64,000 nt of DNA. Source: Microbacterium sp. LWH3-1.2 (GTDB lineage: Bacteria; Actinomycetota; Actinomycetes; Actinomycetales; Microbacteriaceae). The stretch covers positions 2,356,001 through 2,420,000 of the forward strand of contig NZ_JBEGIK010000001.1 of assembly GCF_040675855.1 (NCBI RefSeq). The letters run 5' to 3'. Shown here one piece after another: positions 17,514 to 26,484 of the stretch (its first letter is position 1; each line of letters begins with the position of its first letter). The notes below the pieces were generated by a model, which saw nothing but the letters and a program-made list of their open reading frames with translations, had not been told where the DNA came from and did not search any database. The position numbers and the translations under genes were made by a program.

Positions 17514-18482
17514 ATGAACCTCCGCGACATCCATACCCCCGTCATGCTCGAGCGCTGCATCGAGCTGCTGGCGCCCGCGCTCGAGCGCGACGGCGCCGTC
17601 TTCGTCGATGCCACGCTCGGCATGGGCGGACACTCCGAGGCGTTTCTCCAGCGATTTCCGAAGCTTCAGCTCATCGGCCTCGATCGGGACACCGACGCCC
17701 TCCGCATCGCTGGGGAGCGCCTCGCCCCCTTCGGCGACCGCGTGCACCTGGTGCACACCGTCTACGACGGGATCGCGGACGCGGTGATCTCGAGCGGTTT
17801 CGCCGCGGCCGACGGCATCCTGTTCGATCTGGGCGTCTCATCCCTCCAGCTGGACGTCGCCGACCGCGGCTTCGCGTACGCGCAGGATGCCCCGCTCGAC
17901 ATGCGCATGGACCAGTCGGCGGGCACGACGGCCGCCGACATCCTGGCGACGTACGGCGAGGGCGACCTCCGCCGCATCTTCGAGCGCTACGGCGAGGAGA
18001 AGCTCGCGGGCCGTTACGCCCGTGCGATCATCGCCGCGCGTGCCGAGGCGCCCATCGAGCGGTCCGGCCGCCTCGTCGAGATCCTGCAGGCGGCGACTCC
18101 TGCCGCCGCGCAGCGAACCGGCCACCCGGCCAAGCGCGTGTTCCAGGCACTGCGCATCGAGGTCAACCGCGAGCTGTCGGTGCTGGAGCGGGCGGTGCCC
18201 TCTGCGCTCGGCATCCTCCCGGTCGGAGGCCGCATCGTCGTGCTCTCGTACCAGTCCCTCGAAGACAGGCTGGTGAAGCGTGCCCTCGCCGACGCCTCGG
18301 CGTCGACCGCTCCGAAGGGGCTGCCGGTCGAGCTGCCCGAGCACGCCCCCAAGTTCCGGCTGCTCGTCAAGGGTGCCGAGCTCGCCACCGACGAGGAGCG
18401 CGCGGTCAACCCGCGCGCCACGCCGGTGCGTCTCCGAGCCGCCGAGCGCGTGAGGCCCGAGCACGCGGAGGGTGCGTCATGA
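17514..18482 (+). CDS. rsmH: 16S rRNA (cytosine(1402)-N(4))-methyltransferase
   Basis: SAM-dependent methyltransferase that modifies C1402 in the 30S P site. 322 residues. The N-terminal [13 protein letters not shown] and SAM loop [14 protein letters not shown] are conserved, as are [11 protein letters not shown] and the C-terminal [17 protein letters not shown]. The ATG at 17514 is chosen over longer frames because [11 protein letters not shown] is the usual start. Its TGA overlaps the ATG of the ftsL gene (ATGA at 18479-18482), indicating translational coupling. Confidence 0.96.
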   Translation: MNLRDIHTPVMLERCIELLAPALERDGAVFVDATLGMGGHSEAFLQRFPKLQLIGLDRDTDALRIAGERLAPFGDRVHLVHTVYDGIADAVISSGFAAADGILFDLGVSSLQLDVADRGFAYAQDAPLDMRMDQSAGTTAADILATYGEGDLRRIFERYGEEKLAGRYARAIIAARAEAPIERSGRLVEILQAATPAAAQRTGHPAKRVFQALRIEVNRELSVLERAVPSALGILPVGGRIVVLSYQSLEDRLVKRALADASASTAPKGLPVELPEHAPKFRLLVKGAELATDEERAVNPRATPVRLRAAERVRPEHAEGAS

Positions 18483-19081
18483 GCACGATCGCGAACGCCA
18501 CGACGAGCGCGCGCCTCGGCCGGGCCGTCGCACCGGAGAGGACGGATGCCCCGCGCCGCCGCCTTCGGGTGGTCGATGCCCCGGCTCGCCGGCGTCGCCC
18601 GAAGCTCTTCTACGGCGTCGTCGCCGTGCTGGGGGCGTTCCTCATCGCCGCCGCCCAGATGTCGCTGTCGATCATGACGACGCAGGGCACGTATGAGATC
18701 GCGGCGCTGACGAAGGAGCAGCGCGACCTCACGTACGAGAGGCAGATCCTCTACGACGACGTCGCCGGGCTCAGCTCGCCACAGTACCTGGCCGCCAACG
18801 CAGCGGCGCTCGGCATGGTCATCAACGAGGCGCCCAGCTACCTCCGGCTCAGCGACGGCGCGATCCTCGGACCGTCGGAGGTCGCGATGGGCACGTCGTC
18901 GGTCGATGCGATCGGCCGCGGATCCGTGCCCAACGCGCTCATCACGAACACTCCTCTGGTCACCGTGCCCGACGCGACCATCGACGGCCTGCCGGTCGAG
19001 GTCGCCGAGACACCCGACGGCGGAGTCGGCAACACTCCGCCGCCGCTCACGGACGGACTGCCCACCCCCAGCACACACTGA
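18479..19081 (+). CDS. ftsL: FtsL-like division protein
   Basis: Bitopic inner-membrane protein, probably the FtsL partner of FtsQ and FtsB that activates FtsW-FtsI. Residues 1-43 are basic and cytoplasmic. One TM helix lies at about 44-64 ([19 protein letters not shown]), followed by a coiled-coil-prone segment ([13 protein letters not shown]) and a [15 protein letters not shown] stretch. At 200 residues it is longer than classical FtsL because of a Thr/Pro-rich extracellular tail of about 90 residues. Identity rests on topology and on position between rsmH and ftsI, since FtsL proteins diverge strongly. Confidence 0.85.
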   Translation: MSTIANATTSARLGRAVAPERTDAPRRRLRVVDAPARRRRPKLFYGVVAVLGAFLIAAAQMSLSIMTTQGTYEIAALTKEQRDLTYERQILYDDVAGLSSPQYLAANAAALGMVINEAPSYLRLSDGAILGPSEVAMGTSSVDAIGRGSVPNALITNTPLVTVPDATIDGLPVEVAETPDGGVGNTPPPLTDGLPTPSTH

Positions 19082-19149
19082 AGCGACGACGCCGAGCCGA
19101 GAACCGATCGAGACGCCCCACTGCACGAGGCGCAGAGCACGAGACGCAG

Positions 19150-20934
19150 ATGACGACACGAAGCACGAGAAGTCCCCGCCGCCGAACCGTCGTGGCCCTC
19201 GCCGTCGTCCTGGCGGTGCTGGCCGGATTCATCGTCCGCCTCGTCGACATCCAGGTCGTGAACGCCGACGATCACGTCAAGGACTCGCTCGACGTCGCCT
19301 TCGCCGGCGAGCAGACGCTCTACGGCACGCGGGGCGCGATCGTCGACGCCAACGGGCAGACCCTGGCGGGCAGCATCCTTCGCTACGACTGCCAGCTGTC
19401 GCCGCTGCTCATCACCCAGATCGACGAGCAGGTGCTCGAGAAGAAGTCCGACGACCGACTGTGGACGGACGTCTCGAACGACGTGGCCGAGATCACGGGC
19501 CAGACGCCCGAAGAGGTCCGTGCGATCGTCGGCACCGCCCTCGCAGAGGACCCGAACTCGCAGTACGCGGTGCTGAAGAAAGGCGTGTCTACAGAGCAGT
19601 TCCGGGCCTTGGCCGACCTCAAGGCGCCGTACATCGCGTGCGTCTCGCATCCCGCGCGCACGTATCCCGACGGTGCGGTCGCCGGCAACCTCATCGGATT
19701 CGTCGGCGCCGACGGCACCCCCCTTGAGAGCCTCGAGCAGTCCCAGAACGCGTGCCTCGCTGCGACGAACGGCACGCGGACGTACGAGAAGGGCAAGGAC
19801 GGCGTCGTCATCCCGGGCACCGAGCAGGAGACACCCGCGACCGACGGCGGCACGCTGCAGCTGACCATCGATCGCGATCTGCAGTGGTACATGCAGCAGC
19901 TGATCGCCGAGCAGACGCAGACGATGGCCGCGCAGCGCGGCGCGATCCTCGTCTACGAGGTGAAGACCGGCAAGGTGCGCGCGGCCGCCGAGTACCCGAC
20001 CGTCGACCCCAACGACTTCGCCGCCGCCGAGGTGAAGGACCGCACGAGCAGCATCTTCACCGACTGGTTCGAACCCGGGTCGACCTTCAAAGGCCTCACG
20101 GCGGCGACCGTCATCGACGCCGGCGGACAGACACCGAGCTCCACCGTGGTGGCATCGGGTCTCGAGAACTTCGACGGGGGCGCGCGTGTGCGCGACTCCT
20201 TCCAGCACCAGGCGTACACCTATACGCTCACCGGCGTGCTCATCGACTCGTCGAACGCCGGCATCTCGAAGTTCAGTCAGAAGGTCGACAAGCAGACGCG
20301 GTACGACTACTTCCAGCGGTTCGGCATCGGCGAGGGCACGGCGTCGGGGTACCCGGACGAAGGCCAGGGGCTCATCTACCCGGCGGATCAGTGGGGGGCC
20401 CAGACGACGCTCAACACCTCGTTCGGCCAGGGCGTCACGACGACCATGCCCGAGCTCGCCCGCGCGTACGGGGCGATCGTGAACGGCGGCGTGAAGATGC
20501 CGCTGCAGATCATCGAGTCGTGCACCAAGGCCGATGGCACGGTCGTGAAGCCCGAGGTGGCGAAGCCGGAGCAGGTCGTCAGCGAGGGCACGTCGGCTCA
20601 GATGCGGGAGATGCTCGAGAACGTGTTCCTCCAGGCGCCGTACGCCAAGACGGTCGCCATCCCCGGCTACCGCCTCGGCGGCAAGACGGGCACCGGTGAG
20701 AAGAGCGACGGCCAGGGCAACTACAAGGCCGGCGTCTACTACACGACGATGGTCGGCTTCGCCCCGGCCGACGATCCCGAGTACGTCGTCGTCGTCACCC
20801 TGGACGAGCCGACGAAGGTAACATCGTCTGCGGCCAACGCGACCGCGTTCCAGAAGGCCATGACCCAGGTTCTCAAGACCTACCGCGTCATGCCCTCGAC
20901 GACGTCGCCGGAGCTGCTGCCCAAGTTCGGGTAG
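19150..20934 (+). CDS. ftsI: Septal peptidoglycan transpeptidase (PBP3/FtsI)
   Basis: Class B penicillin-binding protein that cross-links septal peptidoglycan with FtsW. 594 residues: short cytoplasmic tail, TM anchor (about 15-35), pedestal domain, then transpeptidase. Active-site motifs: STFK with Ser311 as nucleophile, SSN at 367-369, and KTG at 512-514. The ATG at 19150 opens MTTRSTRSPRRRTVV, typical of actinobacterial FtsI. murF starts 25 bp downstream, where murE is usually found. Confidence 0.96.
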   Translation: MTTRSTRSPRRRTVVALAVVLAVLAGFIVRLVDIQVVNADDHVKDSLDVAFAGEQTLYGTRGAIVDANGQTLAGSILRYDCQLSPLLITQIDEQVLEKKSDDRLWTDVSNDVAEITGQTPEEVRAIVGTALAEDPNSQYAVLKKGVSTEQFRALADLKAPYIACVSHPARTYPDGAVAGNLIGFVGADGTPLESLEQSQNACLAATNGTRTYEKGKDGVVIPGTEQETPATDGGTLQLTIDRDLQWYMQQLIAEQTQTMAAQRGAILVYEVKTGKVRAAAEYPTVDPNDFAAAEVKDRTSSIFTDWFEPGSTFKGLTAATVIDAGGQTPSSTVVASGLENFDGGARVRDSFQHQAYTYTLTGVLIDSSNAGISKFSQKVDKQTRYDYFQRFGIGEGTASGYPDEGQGLIYPADQWGAQTTLNTSFGQGVTTTMPELARAYGAIVNGGVKMPLQIIESCTKADGTVVKPEVAKPEQVVSEGTSAQMREMLENVFLQAPYAKTVAIPGYRLGGKTGTGEKSDGQGNYKAGVYYTTMVGFAPADDPEYVVVVTLDEPTKVTSSAANATAFQKAMTQVLKTYRVMPSTTSPELLPKFG

Positions 20935-20959
20935 TGTCCCGAGCTTCCGGAGTTCCCAC

Positions 20960-22375
20960 ATGATCGCGCTCAACATCGCCCAGATCGCCCGTGCCGTCTC
21001 GGGCGAGGTGCACCTCGAGAACGGCGACACCCTCGACACCGTCGTGTCGGGGGCGGTCGACACCGACTCCCGCCTGATCGAGCCCGGCGGCATCTTCGTC
21101 GCCAAGCCCGGAGAGGAGACCGACGGGCACCTGTTCGTCGACGCGGCCGTCGAGAAGGGCGCCGCCCTCGCTCTCGTCGAAAGGCGGGTCGCAGCATCCG
21201 TCTCTCAGATCGTCGTGGCCGACGTCGTCGAGGCGATCGCGGCGCTCGCGCGCGAGGTCGTGAAGACGGTTCGGGATGCTGGGGACCTGCGCGTCGTCGG
21301 GATCACCGGGTCGAACGGCAAGACGACGACGAAGAACCTGCTCGCCCGCATCCTCGAGGGGGAGGGCGAGACCGTCTCTCCGAAGGCGTCGTTCAACAAC
21401 GAGGTGGGCGCGCCGCTCACGATGCTGCGCGTCACCGGCACCACGAAGTACCTCGTCAGCGAGTTCGGCGCGAGTGCGCCCGGTGAGATCGCCCGCCTCG
21501 CGGGACTCGTCGACCCTGACGTCGGCGTCGTTCTGATGGTCGGCATGGCGCACGCCGGCGGCTTCGGCGGGATCGAGGCGACCTTCCACGCGAAGTCGGA
21601 GCTCGTGCGAGCGCTGAGCACCGGGGGAGTGGCGGTGCTCAACGCCGACGACGCGCGCGTCGCCGCGATGGCGCCGATCGCCGCCGAGCAAGGCGTCTCG
21701 GTGCGCTGGTTCGGCCGCGGGCCCGCCGCCACCGATGTGCGTGCCGACGACGTCGTGGTCACGGCATCCGGAACCTCCTTCACCGTGACCGCCGACGGCG
21801 TCTCGCTGCCGCTGCGCCTGCGGGTGCTGGGCGAGCACCACGTGATGAACGCGCTGGCCGCGATCGCCGCGGCGACGACGCTGGGAGTCTCGCTCGCCGA
21901 CGCCGTCGCGCGCCTCGAGACGGTCGAGATCGCCGAGCGGTGGCGCATGCAGCCGCTCGGATCGGAGCGCGTGCGGATCATCAACGACGCGTACAACGCG
22001 AGCCCCGACTCGATGGCGGCCGCGTTGCGCACCCTCGCGCAGATCACGGGTCCCGACGAGCGCACCGTCGCCGTGCTCGGCGCGATGAGCGAGCTCGGCG
22101 AGCACGCCGAGGAGGAGCACGACCGCGTGGGCCTCCTGGCCGTGAGACTCGGCATCCAGCGCATCGTCGTCGTGGGCGACCCCGCCCGGCGCATGTTCCT
22201 GGAGGCCGTCGCACAGGGCTCGTGGGACAACGAAGCCGTCTTCTTCTCCACTGCCGACGAGGCGTTCGACTATCTGCAGGGCGAGCTGCGCGACGGCGAC
22301 CGCGTGCTGGTGAAGTCGTCGAACTCCGCCGGACTCCGGTTCCTCGGCGATCGTCTGGGAGAATCGTTCTCGTGA
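20960..22375 (+). CDS. murF: UDP-MurNAc-tripeptide--D-Ala-D-Ala ligase
   Basis: Cytoplasmic ATP-dependent ligase that adds D-Ala-D-Ala to the UDP-MurNAc tripeptide. 471 residues with the Mur N-terminal domain, ATP loop GSNGKTTT (residues 117-124), then FNNEVGAPLTMLR and the C-terminal NDAYNASPDSM, which is MurF-specific. That signature separates it from MurE, which is otherwise absent here. Its TGA overlaps the mraY GTG (GTGA, 22372-22375). Confidence 0.96.
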   Translation: MIALNIAQIARAVSGEVHLENGDTLDTVVSGAVDTDSRLIEPGGIFVAKPGEETDGHLFVDAAVEKGAALALVERRVAASVSQIVVADVVEAIAALAREVVKTVRDAGDLRVVGITGSNGKTTTKNLLARILEGEGETVSPKASFNNEVGAPLTMLRVTGTTKYLVSEFGASAPGEIARLAGLVDPDVGVVLMVGMAHAGGFGGIEATFHAKSELVRALSTGGVAVLNADDARVAAMAPIAAEQGVSVRWFGRGPAATDVRADDVVVTASGTSFTVTADGVSLPLRLRVLGEHHVMNALAAIAAATTLGVSLADAVARLETVEIAERWRMQPLGSERVRIINDAYNASPDSMAAALRTLAQITGPDERTVAVLGAMSELGEHAEEEHDRVGLLAVRLGIQRIVVVGDPARRMFLEAVAQGSWDNEAVFFSTADEAFDYLQGELRDGDRVLVKSSNSAGLRFLGDRLGESFS

Positions 22376-23484
22376 GATCACTCCTTACCGCGGCGGCGAT
22401 CTCGCTGGCATTCACCCTCTTCCTCACCCCCGTGTTCCTGCGGCTCTTCCGCAAGTGGGGCTGGGGTCAGGTGATCCGGACTCCGGAAGACATCCGAAAC
22501 CCCAACCACCAGACCAAGCGCGGCACGCCCACGATGGGCGGCACGATCTTCATCGTCGGAACGATCGTCGGGTACCTGGTCGGGTGCTACGTCGGCAACA
22601 ACCCGCCGACGGTCTCGGGCCTCCTCGTGATCTGGATGATGGTCGGTCTCGGTGCGGTCGGCTTCATCGACGACTACATGAAGGTGCGTCAGCAGAAGTT
22701 CATGGGCCTGAGCGGCTGGCGCAAGGTCGCCGGACAGGTCGCCGTCACCGTGCCGTTCGGCATCGTCGCTCTGAGCTTCCCCAACCAGTTCGACCAGACG
22801 CCGGCGTCCCCGTACATCTCGGTGTTCCGTGACGTGCCGGCGCTGGGGTTCATGACCCTCGGGCTCATCGCCGGGTGGATCCTTTACCTCGCCTGGATCA
22901 CCTTCATCGGCGTCGCGTTCTCCAACAGCACGAACGTGACCGACGGCCTCGACGGCATGGCCGCGGGTGCGGCGATCTTCGTCGTCGGCGCCTACAGCCT
23001 CATCGCGTTCTGGCAGTTCAATCAGGCGTGCTGGGGAGGCGACGCTCTCTCGGCGGCCGCGAAGGCCGCCTGCTATCCGACGCGCGACCCGTTCGATCTC
23101 GCGATCATCTCGGCGTCCTTCGTCGGTGCGCTGGTCGGGTTCCTGTGGTGGAACGCGCCCAAGGCCAAGGTCTTCATGGGCGACGTGGGCTCGATGGCCA
23201 TCGGCGGCGTCATCGCAGCGATGGCGATCCTCACCCGCACCGAGCTGCTCGCGGTTCTGGTCGCCGGCGTCTTCATCATCGGGCCGGGCTCGGTGATCCT
23301 GCAGCGCCTCTACTTCAAGATCACGCGCGGCAAACGCCTCTTCCTCATGAGCCCGTTCCACCACCACCTCGAGCTGCGGGGCTGGTCGGAGGTCACGATC
23401 GTCGTGCGCATGTGGATCATCGCCGGCCTCCTGGCGGTGTCGGGCGTCGGATTCTTCTACGTCGAATGGCTCTCTCGCACATGA
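22372..23484 (+). CDS. mraY: Phospho-N-acetylmuramoyl-pentapeptide transferase
   Basis: Polytopic membrane enzyme that transfers phospho-MurNAc-pentapeptide to undecaprenyl phosphate, making lipid I. 370 residues with about ten TM helices. Conserved: GTPTMGG, FIDDYMK (catalytic Asp pair), NVTDGLDGMAAG, FMGDVGSMAIGG and the cytosolic HHH motif in SPFHHHLELRGW. The GTG at 22372 overlaps the murF stop, and its own TGA overlaps an ATG of murD. Confidence 0.97.
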   Translation: MRSLLTAAAISLAFTLFLTPVFLRLFRKWGWGQVIRTPEDIRNPNHQTKRGTPTMGGTIFIVGTIVGYLVGCYVGNNPPTVSGLLVIWMMVGLGAVGFIDDYMKVRQQKFMGLSGWRKVAGQVAVTVPFGIVALSFPNQFDQTPASPYISVFRDVPALGFMTLGLIAGWILYLAWITFIGVAFSNSTNVTDGLDGMAAGAAIFVVGAYSLIAFWQFNQACWGGDALSAAAKAACYPTRDPFDLAIISASFVGALVGFLWWNAPKAKVFMGDVGSMAIGGVIAAMAILTRTELLAVLVAGVFIIGPGSVILQRLYFKITRGKRLFLMSPFHHHLELRGWSEVTIVVRMWIIAGLLAVSGVGFFYVEWLSRT

Positions 23485-25061
23485 CCTCGGAACGCCTGGG
23501 CACCCTCACCAGCTGGAACGCCGACTGGAAGGGCCTGCGGGTCGCCGTGCTCGGCCTGTCGGTCACCGGCTTCTCCGTCGCAGACACGCTCGCCGAGCTC
23601 GGCGCCGACGTCCTCGTCGTGACCGAGAAGGCCGACGAGGAGTACGCGCGCCTGCTGCCCGTCATCGGCGCAAGCCTGTGGACGGGATCGCTCGAGTCGG
23701 TGCCCGCCGAGCTCGTCGAGTTCGCGCCCGAGGTCGTCGTGGCGTCGCCGGGCTTCGCGCCGCGGCATCCGCTCATCTCCTGGGCGCGGGAGAAAGGCAT
23801 CGCGCTGTGGGGAGACGTCGAGCTCGCGTGGCGCGTGCGCGACAAGGTGGTGCGTGCGGACGGCACGCCCGCCGAGTGGATCCTCATCACCGGCACCAAC
23901 GGCAAGACCACGACCACGCGCCTCACGGCCACGATGCTCGTCGCGGGCGGCCTGCGCGCGGCGCCCGTCGGCAACATCGGCACCCCGGTTCTCGACGCGG
24001 TGCGCGACCCCTCGGGGTTCGACGCGCTCGTGGTCGAGCTGTCGAGCCACCAGCTCTGGTATCTCGGGCTGCAGGACTCGCCCGATCCCGTGTCGCCGCA
24101 CGCCGCGGTGTGCCTGAACCTCGCCGACGACCACCTCGAGTGGCACGGGTCCTTCGAGGAGTACCGCGCGGCGAAGGCGCACGTGTACGACGACACGCGC
24201 GTCGCCTGCGTCTACAACAAGGCGGATGCGGCGACCCAGGCGATGGTCGAGGACGCCGAGGTCGTCGAGGGCGCCCGCGCCATCGGCTTCGACCTGGGCG
24301 TGCCGGGCCCGAGCGACCTGGGCGTCGTCGAGGGCATCGTCGTCGACCGGGCGTTCCTCGAGGACCGGCACAAGAGCGCGCTCGAGCTCACCACGGTCGA
24401 GGAGCTCGCCTCCCTCGGGCTCGCGGCGCCGCACATCGTCGCGAACATCCTGGCCGCATCGGCGCTCGCGCGATCGCTGGATGTCGCGCCCGCGGCGATC
24501 CGCGACGCGCTGCGCGGGTTCCGCCTCGACCCGCATCGCATCGAGGTCGTCGCGCGCCACGGCGGCGTCACGTGGGTCGACGACTCCAAGGCCACCAACC
24601 CGCACGCCGCGGCCTCGTCGCTCGCGGCCTACCCGGGGGCCGTGTGGGTCGTCGGGGGACTCCTCAAGGGCGTCGACATCGCCGAACTCGTCTCGGGCCG
24701 CGGCGCCGGGGCGAAGGCGGCGATCGTGATCGGCCTCGACCGTACGGCGGTCGTCGCCGCGTTCGAGCGACACGCGCCGGCGGTGCCCGTGTTCGAGGTG
24801 GACGCCGATGAGACTGAAGAGGTCATGGCGCAGGTCGTCGAACTGGCGGCAGGGGTGGCGCGTGACGGGGACGTGGTTCTGCTCGCTCCCGCTGCCGCAT
24901 CCTTCGACCAGTTCGCGTCGTACGCGGACCGCGGCAGCAGATTCGCTGCGGCGGTGAGGGAACGGATCGGAACGGGGGAGCCGGGTGACCACGACAGAGC
25001 CCCCGCGGACCCGGCCGACGCGCCCCGCCACGACAGCGGCGACGACGAAGACCGAGGCTGA
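23481..25061 (+). CDS. murD: UDP-N-acetylmuramoyl-L-alanine--D-glutamate ligase
   Basis: Cytoplasmic Mur ligase that adds D-Glu to UDP-MurNAc-L-Ala. 526 residues from ATG 23481, with an N-terminal Rossmann part (LRVAVLGLSVTGFSVADTL), ATP loop GTNGKTTT (138-145), LSSHQL and the C-terminal DDSKATNPHAA motif that marks MurD. ATG 23481 overlaps the mraY stop as ATGA; another in-frame ATG at 23466 is possible. The last about 25 residues are acidic, unlike the family core, and overlap the ftsW frame by 77 bp. Confidence 0.95.
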   Translation: MTSERLGTLTSWNADWKGLRVAVLGLSVTGFSVADTLAELGADVLVVTEKADEEYARLLPVIGASLWTGSLESVPAELVEFAPEVVVASPGFAPRHPLISWAREKGIALWGDVELAWRVRDKVVRADGTPAEWILITGTNGKTTTTRLTATMLVAGGLRAAPVGNIGTPVLDAVRDPSGFDALVVELSSHQLWYLGLQDSPDPVSPHAAVCLNLADDHLEWHGSFEEYRAAKAHVYDDTRVACVYNKADAATQAMVEDAEVVEGARAIGFDLGVPGPSDLGVVEGIVVDRAFLEDRHKSALELTTVEELASLGLAAPHIVANILAASALARSLDVAPAAIRDALRGFRLDPHRIEVVARHGGVTWVDDSKATNPHAAASSLAAYPGAVWVVGGLLKGVDIAELVSGRGAGAKAAIVIGLDRTAVVAAFERHAPAVPVFEVDADETEEVMAQVVELAAGVARDGDVVLLAPAAASFDQFASYADRGSRFAAAVRERIGTGEPGDHDRAPADPADAPRHDSGDDEDRG

Positions 25062-26286
25062 CAAGCCGGCGCGTCGCGGCCTCGCCGCCCGCGTCTCGCT
25101 CGGGCGGGTGTTCGCGCCCGTGCCGAGCGAGTTCCTGCTGATTGCGTCGACGGCGCTGCTCCTGACCGTCTTCGGGCTGGTCATGGTGCTGTCGGCGACC
25201 TCCGCGACGGCGACCGCCGCCGGCGAGGCGCCCTGGGAGATGGTGCTCAAGCAGGTCGTCTTCGCCGTGATCGGCATCCCGCTGATGTTCATCGCGAGCC
25301 GCCTGCCGGTCGCCTTCTGGAAGAAGGTCGCGTGGCCCGCGCTGATCTTCGGCGTCGCCTTCCAGCTGCTGGTCTTCACGCCCCTCGGCCACGGCGCCGA
25401 CGGCAACCGCAACTGGATCACGATCGCCGGCTTCCAGGCGCAGCCATCCGAGTTCCTGAAGCTCGGCCTCGCGCTCTGGGTTGCGTTCGTGCTGTTCCGC
25501 AAGCGGACCCTGCTCACCAAGTGGCAGCACGTGTTCATCCCGCTCGTGCCCGTGGCAGGCCTCGCGATCGCGACCGTGCTTGCCGGCGACGACCTCGGCA
25601 CCGCGATGATCCTCGTGCTCATCGTGCTGGGGGCGCTGTTCTTCTCGGGTGTGAAGCTCCGTATCTTCGTGCTGCCCGCCATCGCGGCGGCGGGTGCGGT
25701 GGCATTCCTCGCCGTGACCAGCCCCGACCGCATGCGCCGGTTCATGAGCTTCCTGAACCCGAACTGCCTCGACGACTACTTCAACGACTGCTACCAGCCG
25801 CTGCACGGCATCTGGGGACTCGCGAGCGGCGGGATCCTCGGCCTCGGTCTCGGCAACTCGCGCGAGAAGTACGACTGGCTCCCCGCGGCGGCGAACGACT
25901 ACATCTTCGCCATCGTGGGCGAAGAGCTCGGTCTCATCGGCTGCGCGGTCGTGCTGGCGCTGTTCGCCCTCTTCGCGGTCGGCGCATTCCACGTCATCCG
26001 CAAGACCGACGACCCGTTCGTCCGCATCGCGGCCGGCGGGATCACGGTATGGATCGTCGGCCAGGCGCTCATCAACATCGGCGTCGTGCTGCGGGTGTTC
26101 CCGGTGCTCGGCGTGCCCCTCCCCTTCATGTCGCAGGGCGGTACCTCGCTGCTCTCGGTGCTGCTGGCGTGCGGCGTGCTGCTCGCGTTCGCGCGATCGC
26201 TGCCGGCATCCGTCGCGCGCCGCGAGGCTGCGATAACGTCGGCCCGCGCTGCCCGCGAGCGCGCGAAGCTCCGCGCCGTCCGCTGA
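24985..26286 (+). CDS. ftsW: Septal SEDS glycosyltransferase FtsW
   Basis: SEDS-family lipid II polymerase of the divisome, working with FtsI. 433 residues with about ten TM helices after a basic, Thr-rich cytoplasmic N-terminus. Conserved: PSEFLKLGLALW, a GDDLGTAMI loop, ANDYIFAIVGEELGL and the C-terminal PLPFMSQGGTS. The GTG at 24985 is supported by GGGGGAG at 24974-24980 and lies inside the end of murD. A repeat-rich spacer of 198 bp separates it from murG. Confidence 0.95.
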   Translation: MTTTEPPRTRPTRPATTAATTKTEADKPARRGLAARVSLGRVFAPVPSEFLLIASTALLLTVFGLVMVLSATSATATAAGEAPWEMVLKQVVFAVIGIPLMFIASRLPVAFWKKVAWPALIFGVAFQLLVFTPLGHGADGNRNWITIAGFQAQPSEFLKLGLALWVAFVLFRKRTLLTKWQHVFIPLVPVAGLAIATVLAGDDLGTAMILVLIVLGALFFSGVKLRIFVLPAIAAAGAVAFLAVTSPDRMRRFMSFLNPNCLDDYFNDCYQPLHGIWGLASGGILGLGLGNSREKYDWLPAAANDYIFAIVGEELGLIGCAVVLALFALFAVGAFHVIRKTDDPFVRIAAGGITVWIVGQALINIGVVLRVFPVLGVPLPFMSQGGTSLLSVLLACGVLLAFARSLPASVARREAAITSARAARERAKLRAVR

Positions 26287-26326
26287 CCCTGGGCTGCTGA
26301 CGGGTTGGGGGCGCGGTCGCTCCCTT

Positions 26327-26471
26327 GGGGCGGAGTTTCTGCGCCCCGACGGAGGGTTTCGCGCCGGAAGCCTGGGCAAGCCAGCGTTTGGGGCGCGTCC
26401 CGTGCTTTCGGGGCGCACCCGGCGCGCCCCGAACGATCGCGGCGCGCCCCAAACCCGGGGTTTCGCGCCGG
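26327..26471. repeat. Nested inverted/direct repeat island between ftsW and murG
   Basis: The 198-bp gap 26287-26484 holds no gene but dense GC-rich repeats. Outer inverted repeat: GTTTGGGGCGCG (26386-26397) and CGCGCCCCAAAC (26443-26454). Inner inverted repeat: TTCGGGGCGC (26407-26416) and GCGCCCCGAA (26424-26433), loop 7 nt. A smaller hairpin GGGGCG/CGCCCC lies at 26327-26347. GGGTTTCGCGCCGG occurs twice as a direct repeat (26354-26367 and 26458-26471). The murG -10 box follows immediately. Confidence 0.8.
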
Positions 26472-26472
26472 G

Positions 26473-26478
26473 TAGGCT
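26473..26478 (+). promoter_or_regulatory. murG -10 box TAGGCT, leaderless geometry
   Basis: TAGGCT ends 6 nt before the murG GTG. The spacer CGGGGA could also act as a weak ribosome site. Confidence 0.5.
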
Positions 26479-26484
26479 CGGGGA

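Noticed and set aside
26287..26484. CRISPR array or tRNA in the ftsW-murG gap
   Set aside because: No regularly spaced direct repeats with unique spacers, and no cloverleaf; the structure is nested inverted repeats.
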